Source: Piscicola geometra
Lineage: Eukaryota; Annelida; Clitellata; Hirudinida; Piscicolidae
Length of the DNA: 64,000 nucleotides
Assembly (NCBI GenBank): GCA_943735955.1
Contig: OX030961.1
Span: 7,706,920 to 7,770,919, forward strand
Direction of reading: 5' to 3'
In this document: piece after piece, positions 46,002 through 58,500 of the stretch
Layout of the letters: every line of letters starts with the position of its first letter
Position numbering within the stretch: the stretch's first letter is position 1
Position numbers and translations under genes: made by a program
The notes under the pieces: model-generated
Databases searched by the model: none
Seen by the model: only the letters and a program-made list of their open reading frames with translations
What the model was told of the DNA's origin: nothing

Positions 46002-49000
46002 TCAATTCAGTGGGTTTTGGATGATCTTGTCATGCACTTCGACAAACAATGGACAGTACATCAAGAAATCCATGAAGTCCAGTCGACTGAAGTTCACACG
46101 TCGAAATTTGTTGCAAGCCTATCGGTGAAAATAATATTATAATTTTATAAGTATTAATTAATTAAAACATCATAAATGATAAATTCATAAAAAACATTCA
46201 ATATCGGATTTTATTATCAATTTTGGATCTAAAGTCAACAAGCTGTAGGGTGCAAAACGCTGATCAACTGATGCAACAGTTGCCACGCCAGTGAAAATGT
46301 ACTCACAAAGTTTGTGAACTCCTTTGAAAAACCTCCAGCCAACAACTCCAGGCGCAGGTCTTCAATTGAAGCATCCACAAGACCTGCACAGGATTGTTAT
46401 CATGACTAATGCTAATTCATCATGACCAAATAAATATTATTGCGATATAAATCATATTTTTAAAGTATTTCCCCCGATAAGATACGTCGTACCGGCGTCG
46501 TCTTCATTCTTCAAGATTTCGTAAAGCTCCTGTGAGATGGTGAGGTGTCGTTAGAAATCACAATGAATTGAACGTTAGTGAAAGAACTAATTTATAAAAG
46601 AAGAAATTGGAACAGTGAGAAAATCTAAAACAATGAAAACTACAAAGAAAAAACTACAATCAGGTTAAATAAAATACAATGAAATATGCTGAAGTAGCAT
46701 AAAATTCAATAACGACCGTGATTAATACATCAGCCCAAAATAGCATCTCGTCTTTCTAAAAAAAATAAAAATGCAGTGAAAAATATTTAAAATGTAAATT
46801 ATCCCAAACCTTTGCTTTCTGCATCTTGACAAAGAGAGCTCTGATATCCTGCTTTTGTCGAAGTCCCCTGGTCAGTGGGCTGGTAGTATTGTGCTAAAGC
46901 ATTGCTTCATATGTTCTTGGAAATGGATTACTCGCTTGAATAAACACATTGAATTGTTGACTCAAGAAGAAAATGTGTGATGATTTTTTTTTCTTTTTGG
47001 TATTATTTTTTTCAAGGCTGTATTTGTTTTTGTGGAATGGTGTTGATGTGTGTGGGCGTGTGTGAAAATTGTTATGTGTGGATTATGTCTGTGTATGTGT
47101 GTTATGCGTGTTAATGTGTGGCATATTTGGGCTTGAATTAAACTCTTAAAAACTAACTAACTGAATTTGTGACGTTTTTTCCGACAGAGCTGCGATGATG
47201 GCGAAAAATTTGAAGTCAGTTTTTGTGCTTGCTTCTGGAATGTTGAGTGCCTGTGTGTGTGGTTAAAAGTTGTGACAAAAATTTGAAATTTGAATGTTTC
47301 AGTAAGCCAATTTAACTTTAATAAAAGTAATGGAAGTGTCTATATAAAAAGCAACTGAATAAAAAAAATGGACAAACTGAAATTTTCTCTTTAACTCAAA
47401 ATCATTTACGAAACGTTTGAAATGTATTTATAATCTCCAAACCTGTTTGAAGTAGTATGAATACGCCGGTAGGTTGGTCTGGTCGTTGCAGAGATTGAGA
47501 GCTCGTGCCAAGTGACTGGGTGCTAGAGTAGGGTTCTGTAAAAAAATTTTTTAGAAAAAAATTATTTAAGTTAATTATTAATCATAAAACCAAAAATTCA
47601 GTTTGTATTTTATACATTTCATGAATTGTATATTAGTAATTCAGCAAATGGTTTCATAGTGATTTTCACATGTCTCGGATAAAGATACTCTTCTAAAAGA
47701 TCGATCTTTTGCGATTGGAGAGACTTCGGAAGCTTTGATTGATGCTCATGTGGGTCAGGCAAGTAGTGAGGGGCATGCTCGGTTTCTTCTTTTACCAGGT
47801 CGTTGTAGCTGCTCCAACGAGCCCTTTCATCTGATCGATGAAGATGATGATGATGATGGTAGTGGTGGTGGTGATGATGGTGATGATGGTAGTGGTGGCG
47901 ATGATGATGATAATAAATAATGATGATGTTGATTGTGATAGTTCATAAAATCAATAATAATCTCCATATTTAAAAAAAAAGAATTTAAATAAATTATTTG
48001 AAAATAATTCAATCAAGTTTCTTATTCGAGGTTTCATCTATAGCGACTGAAATCTTCATCACCCACCCATCAACTCTTCCATCCTCTTTTGCGTGATCTT
48101 AACACGTGACGTCACGTGATCGATATTCGCCCGCAGCTCCGACCAGGCGTTTCTTTCCTCCTGGCATGTCATAGTCGTAAATTGTGATTTGTGAGTTGAA
48201 TGATTCATTGCTTTTGAATTGATTAATCGGTTTCTTCTTGATCCGGTAGTAGGGATTCTTAATTAGAAAATTAGATGTTTAAGTGGTTATATGAAAGGCT
48301 TCTCGTAGTGCTTTCAAAATAAATTGTATAAATAAACAAATGTTGACATTTATTTTTTACCGAATTCATTTTTCGGATAATGATCTTCATTTTATTCTTT
48401 TTCACAAACTTTTTGTTGCTTACTGTTTTTCTAACAACGGTTTTGACTTTATTTTTTTCATCACCAAGATCTTCGATGTTTTTTGTTTCCAGCTTATCTT
48501 TGCCATTTAAAGCTTCATTCACTTTCAAATCTTCTCCACAATTTTTCTCATTTTCATCCCCTATCTCATTACCTCCTGGATCTGCCATAGAAGTGACTTC
48601 CTTCTTTTTAGCTTTATTAGATGATTTTTTCTTCTTTTTAATTGGTAATCGAGATTGTATCCGTTCTATCAATTCTTTTGTTTGACCTGAAAAAACAAGG
48701 CAATGAAGATTTAAGGCCTTTCATTAACAAAAAAACAGATGAAAAATACATCTTGATTAAGGACTAAATAAGAAAATAAATAATTCAAATTTAATTCATT
48801 AAAGAAGGACACAAACATTTAATTATAGGCGATAAAAGCTCCAAAGGGTAGAATAAAAAAGGCATTAAAACTTCTAATGCAAACCCTGGTACTTCTGGAG
48901 CAGTTGAGTCATGTAGGTGCACTGTTGCTGGCACGACTGAAGTCCGAAGTCTATCTCATCCAAGATGCCCTCAATGCGACTCTGTCCTGCCTTGCTTGTT

Positions 49001-49101
49001 GTGTGGTGAGGGGCACGATGAAGATGCAATTTTGATGGCGGTGACAGTGTTGTTGATGGCGATGAGAGTAATAGTCTATTAGATGAAAGCATATTCAACA
49101 T
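46002..49101 (-). CDS. gene X: unrecognised protein, coiled-coil N-terminus, helical C-terminal domain
   Basis: Eleven exons (- strand): 49101-48885, 48686-48361, 48257-48116, 47830-47670, 47535-47443, 47251-47174, 46893-46810, 46755-46717, 46529-46493, 46383-46307, 46118-46002. They give 456 codons plus stop and every junction agrees in phase, which is strong evidence for a real gene. I do not recognise the family. The N-terminus has a likely coiled coil (RIEGILDEIDFGLQSC, LLQKYQ) and then a Lys-rich acidic stretch. The middle contains NPYYRIKKKPINQF and YDYDMPGGKKRLVGAAGEY. The C-terminal third is helical and well ordered: LARALNLCNDQTNLPAYSYY, FKFFAIIAALSEK, DIRALFVKMQKA, LRLELLAGGFSKEF and LDFMDFLMYCPLFVEVHDKI. 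The last pieces recall degenerate EF-hand pairs without calcium ligands. A ciliary role is only a guess. Confidence 0.75.
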
Positions 49102-49249
49102 GACTTAAAATAACAAGCATAGTTTGAAGTAGTAACAGCATTTATGACTCAACACTACAACTCACACACTCAATCAATCAATCACTAATGATTTGTATAG
49201 CGCCCTTTACTAAATGAACAAAATACACACGAATACATAACGCCAAACT

Positions 49250-51705
49250 TCAAGCCTTGGAACGCACAAGTTGGGTGGGGTTCCTTGAGTACTTGAGAAC
49301 ACTGAATGGCTCATGCCGCCTGATGCGATCCAAGTCTGGGGATTCCTTTCTCGATCCTTTCCCAGTTCTGCCTAACCTACTTTCATTTTTATTTGTGTAA
49401 CTTCCTCTAATAGCTGACCGATTTGAATGAACTACCAGGCCAAATTCAAAACTAGGTGACCCAGATGTTTCCAGAAAATCATGTTTTTTGGCGCTTTCAG
49501 GAAAAGCGTTTTGTTGAGCCTGTGTGGTGTATTGGGTGTGCAACATTCTTGAGCATCTCACAACATTACCTCCCTATGAGTAATTTTTTTTTCATAAAAA
49601 AAAAGTAAAAAATTGAATAAAAAAGATAAGTTTGGTTTTTTAAATAATATTTCATATATACAGCGTTCAATTTATAATCCTTTAGGCATAACTGACCTCG
49701 TTTTGAACCAGTGAGAAAGCTTCTTTATAGGTCGGCAGTCGTTTGCTACTGAAGGGAAGAATGGGGAAGAGTGTGAAGTTTTTAGGAAATAAGGTTTTTT
49801 GAAAGTTACCTGCTTACAATGTTTTTACATTTTTTTAGGGCTTTCGAAACAATTTTTTGTTTCATTAATTGTTTGCACTTTATTTTTTTATAGCTTTTCT
49901 CTGTATAATGCTTGTACAACATTAATGCGTTTTTACTAATCACAATTTATTCGAAGTTTTTGTAACTATTTTAGCGAAGCTTAAAAAAACATGTACGATT
50001 AAATCTATCATCATAATTAAGATGACCCCCCCCCCCCGTAATCATCATTATCAACATCATTATCATCCTCTCCTCATTCGACAAGTACTTGATGATGCAA
50101 TATTTAGCCATCCAATCTTGAGAGTAAGTCAAATCACTTAATCGGCCATCATCATCATCATCTTCTGCTTCATCTTCATCATCCTCTTCATCACTAACCC
50201 CAGCAGCAATATCGCCGTATTTTCCGGAACAAACATTTTCATTTTTATTTTTAAAATTGGTTTTGAGGTTTTTTGTTTTCTCACCCATCTCATTTCGACT
50301 TCTCTTTAAGAGTACTTTTTCTTGTTCTACAATCTTTCTCATTTTCGTGGAATCAACACCGATTTCTTCTTCTAAAGACTGTGGTTTGTTGGCAAAATAT
50401 TTCGGGATGAAATATTTAAGACTAAAAAAAGCTTTTAAAAGATTTTCGAATAATTAAAAAGTCCGGTATTGAAATAAAAATTGAAAAATGGTTCGCATAC
50501 GCAACTAAGCCATTTTTCTGCATATTGCAAGAATAATACGTTCACACATCCACATTGACAATTAACACTCACTTTGATGCAAAGGTTCATATGGTTTTCA
50601 ATCTTTTCTGTTTCTAAATCTCTATCCTCTTTTTTCATGTTATTTCTATTATCATCATCATTCTGCAGGATATCATTGCTATTCATTTTTTTCGCAGCAT
50701 TCACATTTTCATTGACCTCACTCAGACTTTCCTGATTTTCGGTTGTACTAACTGACCTTTCTTCTAAACACTCACTCACTTTTTGTCTTTCATCCTTCAA
50801 TGTCACGCCATATTTTTCAAAACCAACCTTTTCATCAGCATTATCATAATTCCAAACCATATTCATGTTTTTATCTTTTAGCGATTTTTCGCTAAAAACT
50901 TGGTTTTCTTCTTTATCATGGTCATCTTTTTTATCACTTTCTTCTCCTTCAACAACAGTAAAGTCATCATTATTCTCAGAGATTTTTGCTTTTCCAATGT
51001 CACAAACAAACACTTCATCAATCTTTTCTAAAGAATTTATCTTAAGACCAGCTTCACGTTCATTTAAGCCCACTTCCTTGGAAGCGGCATCTTTGCTAAC
51101 TTTCTTGAGATCTGAACTTAAATCTTCTTTGAGGTCACATTCATTCACTAAATCATCGTCATTTTTAGAATTTTTAACCGTTTTATAAATGCCATTTTCT
51201 TTAGAAATGTCTTCATCATTGTCATTATTTTCGTGATCCTCATTGTCATCATTGTTGTCATCATCACCCTTTCCAGGATTACAAATGTCAGCAGGTTGTT
51301 TCTGCACTTCAGAAGTAACACTTCCCTTCTTTCCTTCCTTCCTTTTCACTATTGTCTCACCATTTCCATCTGAAACGTGTTTTATGGTTTTTTCATTTTT
51401 TCACAAAAATTTTATTGAAGATTTAACAAAACTTTTAACATCTTATTTTTCAAATTTCATTTTTAGGTGTATTATATAATCTGGTTTCGGTAAAGAAAGG
51501 TTACATCCTAATAATTAAGTAAATAAATATACATTTCTGTTCTGAAAATGCATTCAAAAACAAGCAACACCAGCCGTGTAACATCCACGCAACAAATTGA
51601 TGTATAAAACATTGAGGCATTCATTGAATGGAACCCTACTGGATAAGGTTCCTTCGAGATCATCTTCCCAAAAGTCTTCTTCCATCTCGGCGTTCTCAGC
51701 ATCCT
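49250..51705 (-). CDS. gene Y: unrecognised acidic, low-complexity protein, 5' end missing
   Basis: Exons (- strand): 51705-51640, 51369-50573, 50378-50089, 49748-49697, 49573-49250 (TGA). Phases agree at every junction, and most donors are good matches (AAA|GTGAGT, GAG|GTCAGT). No start codon was found; the first exon should lie just above 51706. The large exon is rich in Glu, Asp, Lys, Asn and Ser, with no domain. The next carries EEEIGVDSTKMRKIVEQEK, then a Glu/Asp run and DLTYSQDWMAKYCIIN. The C-terminal exons have RLPTYKEAFSLVQNE and a basic, Ser-rich tail ending LVRSKA. It is probably largely disordered, with a conserved C-terminal part. Function unknown. Confidence 0.6.
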
Positions 51706-52199
51706 CTGAACAAACGTTTTAGAAGATGTTTTAAATCTAAGTTTCTAAAAACTTATGCAGCATAAAGCACAGCAAACATTTATAAATCTTCCAGTTTCCA
51801 TTTGCCTTTTATGACCGACAACCATTGCAAACAAATTTTTCGTGCAATGGAAACTTTTTTTACCTAGGTTTAGAAACTCAGATGCGACAAAATTATTCAA
51901 ACACTAGAACTATTTTTTTAATTTAGTAAGTAAAAATGTTACTTAGTAACATTAGTTGTAACATTCCTGTATTAGAAATTGAAACAAAGCGATTAAATAC
52001 AATAATTTTTCTAATTAGGAAAACAATTGTTTGTACAAAGAGTGAAATAATAAAAAAATTATACAATGTTATGAATAAATAACAAGTAAAATATTGAAAT
52101 AAACAATTGAGCAAACATATTTGAAATAAAACCTTTTTATATCGTAAAAAACTAAAGATTGTTTTTAAAATGAATAATTAAATTAGTTTTTTTTAAAGT
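51706..52199. other. short spacer between genes Y and Z
   Basis: About 500 A/T-rich bases. It should contain the missing first exon and promoter of gene Y and the 3' untranslated region of gene Z. I could not pick out the first exon. Confidence 0.5.
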
Positions 52200-52807
52200 T
52201 TATGAAGACGAACTTTTATTTTTGGCCTTTTTTCTTCCAGTCAAGTCTTGTTTGGTTTGCACTTCAGTTAGCATTGACGCCACTCCATTTTTGAACTTTC
52301 TACGACCTTTTTCGCTTTCATCTGAATTTACCCATTTTTATTGTTTTAAAAGACTAAAAAAAGCAAAAGTCTTTTTGAAAAAAATAATATATGATATACC
52401 AATTTAATAAATAATCTCCATAAAAGTAATAAGTTTGATTAATAAGATGACGGATATTCGAGGGTATTATAATAAGACAAATTAAGAAAGCTCTGACCAT
52501 TTTGAGAGCAAAGAAAACACAAGCAACCTATTTCTTGGACCAGAGTCTCCACGTCACAGCTCGAACTTTTGTCTTTTTTTTCTCTTTCATTTACTTTTAT
52601 TATTTTCTTCTCAAATATTCTATGAATATCTTTCTTTTCTTCATCATACTTTGCAATTTGCTTATTTATCAACTCATTCTCTTCTTTTCCATCTTTTTCT
52701 CGCAGTATGAAATGCACTTTTTGAATAGTTCTCTTTCTATTAATACTTTCTGAAAAGTGTATTGCTCTATTTGAAAACTTAAATAACAAAACGGGTCTTT
52801 CGCTCAT
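52200..52807 (-). CDS. gene Z: small unrecognised two-exon protein
   Basis: Exons 52807-52498 and 52321-52200 (- strand) join G|AT in phase and give 143 codons plus stop. It starts MSERPVLLFKFSNRAIHF and is Lys/Glu-rich through the middle (EKKDIHRIFEKKI). It has a small Cys cluster, EIGCLCFLCSQN, right at the exon junction, then a basic tail (KGRRKFKNGVASML, TGRKKAKNKSSSS). No signal peptide or membrane segment is seen. The Cys spacing (C-x-C-x-x-C) could bind metal, but that is a guess. It is close to gene W (61 bases from that stop), so the two could share a transcript unit. Confidence 0.55.
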
Positions 52808-52867
52808 AAAAGCCAGTCAATTAAAAGAGCTTTCGTGTCATTTCAACATTCAATTTCATTATTTACA

Positions 52868-54718
52868 TCACAGGCAATGAAATTCTGGCACAATAACCAT
52901 AAAGCAAGCCTTCAACACACCTTCCTTGAGTTTAGCGTACATGTACATCAATGGTGAAGGGTTTTTCAAGTCCCCAGTGGCTTTCTTGCACCGCAATGAA
53001 GCTGTTTTAATGTTTGATAGATAAATTAATTTATACATTTATTTGGTCTAAGTTGGTACTGAATTTTTCTTTGTTTGAAATCTTTTATAAAGTTTAATTT
53101 TCACATTCTTAAACATATTTAAAGTACATTTTATAGAATTGTATCTCCATGTTCTAAAATTAGATTATTAAAGTTTATACTATAAAGTTTCTTATTATAT
53201 CGAGATGAGCACATCTATTATTCACACTATTTTAAATTATATACTTTTTCTTAATGTAATTGTATAGCATTTCGTTAAAAAAAAGACACAACTAGTCTAA
53301 GTTTAAATAAAAAACTGCATATAAAGTAGAGCAAACTTAATTCACTAATCACTTTTCATTTATTTCACTTATTTTTCAAAGATTATTCAAACCAGACCTA
53401 TATTTTCTTCTTGCTCCAACAAACTGTGGAGAAGATTAAACCACGATCTAAAATTTCTTGTTATGTTTGGAAACCCTCCTCCAAGTTTTTTCTTGTGATC
53501 AGGGTGGAAACTGAGTGATTTTAAAATTCAACGAAAAAAAAAATTGTTGTTTAAAGTTTTTCTAAGCTTCGTAAATTGTTATTATATTATTTATTATGAA
53601 TTAGTAAATATTTATCGAACTATAATCTGAAACCGCGTGTGAGTTCAATTAGTTATACACTTTTAAGATATAATTTACAGGTTGTTTCATGATTCATCCT
53701 TTTTGAAGATTCAAAAATATAATATTTGAACTTAAATTTAGAATTTTTCAAAAATATATAAACTAGTTAAACTAATTATTATTATTAACTAATGAAATTG
53801 CCAAAGAAAATAATAATCATCATTATCATCAGTCGGGCGCTCGTAAGAGGTCAAGAGGCCTCTTTATCCGCGCCACGACGAAATAGAAGACAAACTTGAC
53901 CAATCATCCGCACAACTCACTTGTATTCGGACCTATAAGAGCAATTTTTGAGTACTTTTCGGGGAATGGAGAAGACAAAGAACTCCCACTTCAACCTCAA
54001 CGCTCCAGTGTTCTCTTTCATATAACCTCTAACACCTGATCTAGCCACTGTGCTCCTGCTCCATATTGATTCGTTGTAGTGGGTTATTAGGCTTTGGATG
54101 ACTTTCAAATGTGCTTTTTTAATGATTATAAACTTGTCAAAATAAAAATATTCGCTTTAAATTTTAAGAACTACTTTCTATGAAATTCAAGATGGTTTTA
54201 TTTAATTGATGGATGAATAAGTTAGAAAAAAAATTTGAGTTATATTCTTTCATATATTTAAAATTACTTGAAAGGTCTCTGAACGTCTGCCGAAATTTTG
54301 TTCTTCTGAAAAGTGCAAAATACAATTAAAGAAGTTTTATTAAGGAAGCGTCGTCTAAAAGAATTTTAAAATCTAAAGTAAAAAAGTAAACTGAAATAAT
54401 TGTAATGGAATTGGATACTGCTGCTCAAACATTTGTGTCTCATATATCTCATCGTACTCTGACCTTTCCTTTAGTAAATTTTTCAACTGAGACTGTTTCT
54501 CTTCTATCGAAAGACAATGAGTTACATTCATCACTCCATGTCTCCGCTTCATCATTTTTCTCTCCCATCTTTTCTTCTTGCTGTCTATTTTCTTCATCAC
54601 TTTTTTTATTCTTTTCTCCAAGCTTTTCTATCCACTCTTCTCTTGAAGAATCTTCAATTATCTGCTTTATTCTCTTCAGCATCAGTTCACACTTTTCTCT
54701 GTATCTCTTGTCTGCCAT
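52868..54718 (-). CDS. gene W: small unrecognised five-exon protein
   Basis: Model (- strand): 54718-54693, 54305-54268, 54101-53921, 53510-53398, 53001-52868 (TGA). It sums to 163 codons plus stop with all phases consistent. Ordered-looking segments include KFRQTFRDLSIIQSLITHY, SIWSRSTVARSGVRGYM, ALRLKWEFFVFSIPRKVL, FHPDHKKKLGGGFPN and SPLMYMYAKLKEGVL. I do not recognise the family. The first exon is uncertain: from the same ATG the frame stays open for another 60 or so codons of Lys/Glu-rich coil to a GTCAGA donor, but that version breaks phase with the next exon. Confidence 0.55.
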
Positions 54719-55438
54719 CTTAAAAAATTAACAAACTTTGGAAGATAAAATTTCATTAAAGAATAAACCTTTGGCTTTGTTAAAATACTGCCTTTAAAGG
54801 AGACAACCCGCTTGGCTTTACTTATCAAAACTGTTTTTCAAGGTTTGTTTTTTTTTAAATTCTTGTTAAATATATATATATATATATATTGCTTTTATGT
54901 TAAATGTAATTTTATATGGTTTTAAACTCAAATAGATTCAACAATTTTCTCAAAAACTTCAAGATTCTACTCCGAATATTCTAAAACTAAACATAGTTAA
55001 TCAGAGAGTCAAAAATGACACCTTTAATTTCTAGACTCTAGCCAAAGTCACTCTTACAGCCCTCAGAAAGTCTTTCAACGGAATTCTACTACGAATGGCC
55101 ACAGCTTTGTCATTTCAGCATATGTGTTTGATCACATTCTAATCAACTTTCAGTTGCCATGGCGACGCTTTTCAATGCGAGTCGAGTGTTTGCCAATCTA
55201 TACGAATATCATTTTCTTTTTGTAGTGATTATTTAAAAATGGTTTAATTAAGAAAAATCTCATAAATCTTTTTAGAGTTATTAAATCCTATCAACCCGAG
55301 TGTCAACCAGAAGGCTTACGACAACGATAAATAAATGTCATAAAAGTGGAAAAAATATGTAACGCAACAAAAAACACCAACAAACTACCAGTGTCACCGT
55401 GTTTTCTATCTCCTATTAAATAATCCAAGACTACCACG

Positions 55439-55549
55439 TTACGTAGTTAAGGGACGGAGTTTGAAGATTTTGTAACAACTAAAAGTAATTTTTTATAATA
55501 ACCCTAACCCTAACCTTAAACCTAAAGTTCCATCCCCTTAACTACGTAA
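55439..55549. mobile_element. MITE-like inverted-repeat element with CCCTAA core
   Basis: The left end TTACGTAGTTAAGGGACGG is mirrored by the right end, whose complement reads TTACGTAGTTAAGGGGATGG, over about 24 bases with two or three mismatches. The element is about 110 bp and has no coding capacity. Just left of the right arm is ACCCTAACCCTAACCTTAAA, a short telomere-like run. Size and structure fit a miniature inverted-repeat transposable element. No target duplication beyond TTA/TAA is obvious. Confidence 0.6.
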
Positions 55550-58500
55550 ATCCACCCAAAAGTTTGCGGTGTTAGATTTATTAATAAGACCCTCTTATAA
55601 CTCTAACAACGATATCACCCCTCTCGCTAAGAAACTACTGAAAAGGTTATTCTCACATTTTAAATGCCACACCACGTTATATTTACATTAAGTATATGAC
55701 TTGAAGGTTCTTTTTTAATACATAATTCATTTATTTAAATAATATCACTATTTGACATTTTATGGAAAAAACACAAAACCTCATTAAATTTATTTTAAAA
55801 AATAATAAAAGCGTTAAAAAAATCCAATTTTAGTTTGGATAAGATGTATATAACTTGAAAAAAAAAAGTGTTATATTCAAATTTGCCTAATAAAGTTTAA
55901 TGAATTTGTATATAAAAATAAAAAATAGCAAAAAAATTCCTCATATTGTTAAAAAAGTTGTGCACGAACATAATTTCAGTTTGCAAAATCTCCATAATAT
56001 GCAAATTAAAATTTTGTTTGTCGCTGAAATTTTTAAACAATACTGATGAATTTATTATACATTTTTTTATTTTTTAGAAAAAATCCATCAAGCTTTGATA
56101 TGCTAATTAAATAAGAAAAGTTAATATACACTACTCGGCTTGTCGACTTGAAGTGAAATGATTAACGTTTTAGTTTCAGTGGATTTTTGTGAAGCATTTA
56201 GGCTATCTCATCTATGTTCTCTCACTTGAAAAACTAAATTTTGAGTTTCTTTAAATTAATTTTTTCCTAATGTTGTATATACCTTATTCATCTTTTACAA
56301 TCCATTTAAATTGTTCAGAAACGCTTGATTTCCGTACAAGCTTGTCATTTTCTTGACTGAAAACCGTTGTAAAGTTTGTTTATTCGCTAACCTTTTATGT
56401 GTTTGTAGGAACAGTTTCATAGATCGTTGGTTTATTTGGTAGTTGAAACATCTTGACAACATTGATGTTTAAGCAATTATTCATATGTATCTTCAGAATG
56501 ACAGAAAATAAGCTTGAATGCAGTGAACAAAATAAAATTTATTATTCAAAATTTATCTTATAGATATATTTGCAAGCTACAGAAACTAAATTGTTTTATC
56601 AAAATAAAAGTTTTCAGATTAAACAAAAACCGCCAAGTCACATCACCGATTTTGGTCTAAATGGAAAAGTTACATTTGAAAAAGTTCAAATGACCAGAAA
56701 TTAATGTCAAAAATTTGTCAAAAATATTTTTCACTTCGAAAATCCGAGAGTGGATTGAAGACAGTAAAATATGAAGCAAATATACAATACAAGATATTCT
56801 TCCTCGAGAATAAAAAAATATATTTTCACTCAAACTCATGAATGTCTTATGAACACACAGACAACTCACACAACACCTAAAATTAGCTCGTTTTCTTGAA
56901 CCGAAAAAGGTTCGGATGCTTTTTGTGAATCAATCTACAGACAACAATTTTTTTAAATATTAAACACGTGTATTTACAATTGAGGTACTCACAACCATTC
57001 AAATAAATTAAATTGTTTGTCCAAAAAGTAAATAAAATAGTTATCATTATTATCATTAGAGTTTTCAGCAAGATTAAAACGTTTTTTGTCTTTGAAGGTG
57101 AAATGATGGAAGGTTGAGATCAAGTAATTTCAAGAATTCGCATGGCATTGGTGGGATTGAAAAATACATATCCGAAAATATTCTCTTCACATTTTATATA
57201 TTTTCAAATAACAAGTATGTACATTTTTTTTCATTTGCAGTCCATTTTATTCAATTATCCATCTTTTGTAAACTTTTTTAGGTAATTAATTTTCGATTTA
57301 CTTTAAAGCATTCGTTATTATTTTTCATATCAGTACTTCAACCTTTAAAAAATCTTTTTTCATTCTTTTTTCATACTTTATAGTTGCTTCTTTTTTTTGA
57401 TCAAACTCCAAAACCATTTGTTTCTGAAATATCGTTGGCATTAATACATGTGATGAACTTTGAAGACCAACATTTCGGTGCACGTTTTATTTGAATACCT
57501 TTTAAAAGGTAGTTTTTGGAAAGTCGATCAGCACCAATAGACAGATGTTGTTTCAAAAGAATAAATGCCATGAAAAAGATGATGGACCGTTGAGGAGTTC
57601 AGAGAATTAACAACAATTTAATGAAAACGACCAGTTATTTGTTTAAGGAACGTAAAATTGAAATTAAAAAATAGAAATCTTGATACTTTCACAGCATGAC
57701 GTAATTAAAGAATAGTTGATAGACATTTTCAAGAAAAAGAAGTTGTCAGTTATTAAACAAAAAAATCTATTAACCCTATTAACCTTTGACATACTACATT
57801 TTTTTCTGTAATTCATAGTTTTGACATTTTATTTTATAGACTACGAAAAGATATTTCTGGAGTTCTTTCTTAGATGTAAAAACTGGTGAGCATGTTTTTC
57901 CAGTTGGATAGAGCCGCAGTAACCACCAACACCTCATCGCTGGAACGTCAACAAATTGTGAGAATAAAAAAACAATAGTGAAGTTTTAAAAAAGGTAATT
58001 AGACAGAGTGTAAGTAATTTCTTTTTCAAATCTTAAGTTCTGAGTTTTTTCTGCTTTTCTATTTTCAAATGACTTGAAAAGCAAGTCTATAAAAATTTGA
58101 AGCAAGAAATGTGGATAAATAACTCAAAAATAATTTGCAGTTTACTAAAACGCCTTTTTCTCTTCTTCAGAAAGAGTGTCAATGAGAAGATTTCTGAAAT
58201 CGAAAAGTAATGTTTTTATTGGAAGTCAGGGGTGAAAATGGACGTGTGTGGTTTGTCAGGGTGTTTGTATTTGAGTGGCTGCCTGTTTGTGTGTGTGTGT
58301 GTGTTTGTGTGTGTGTGGGTGTGGGTGAATGTGTGAATGTATGCATGGCTACACAAACACCTGTCGATTGAACAATAGATCAAGCGGTTAGTAATTAAGA
58401 CACAATTGCTTGAAAGCAAATATGATTTGTCCACATCGCTACAATCGAGTGTATTTTTATTATGTGAGAGTATGTGTATTTGCGTACATTTTATGTGTTT

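Noticed and set aside
55497..55520. Telomere end or chromosome fusion point (CCCTAA run)
   Set aside because: Only two perfect copies and a decayed one, inside a small inverted-repeat element and flanked by ordinary DNA.
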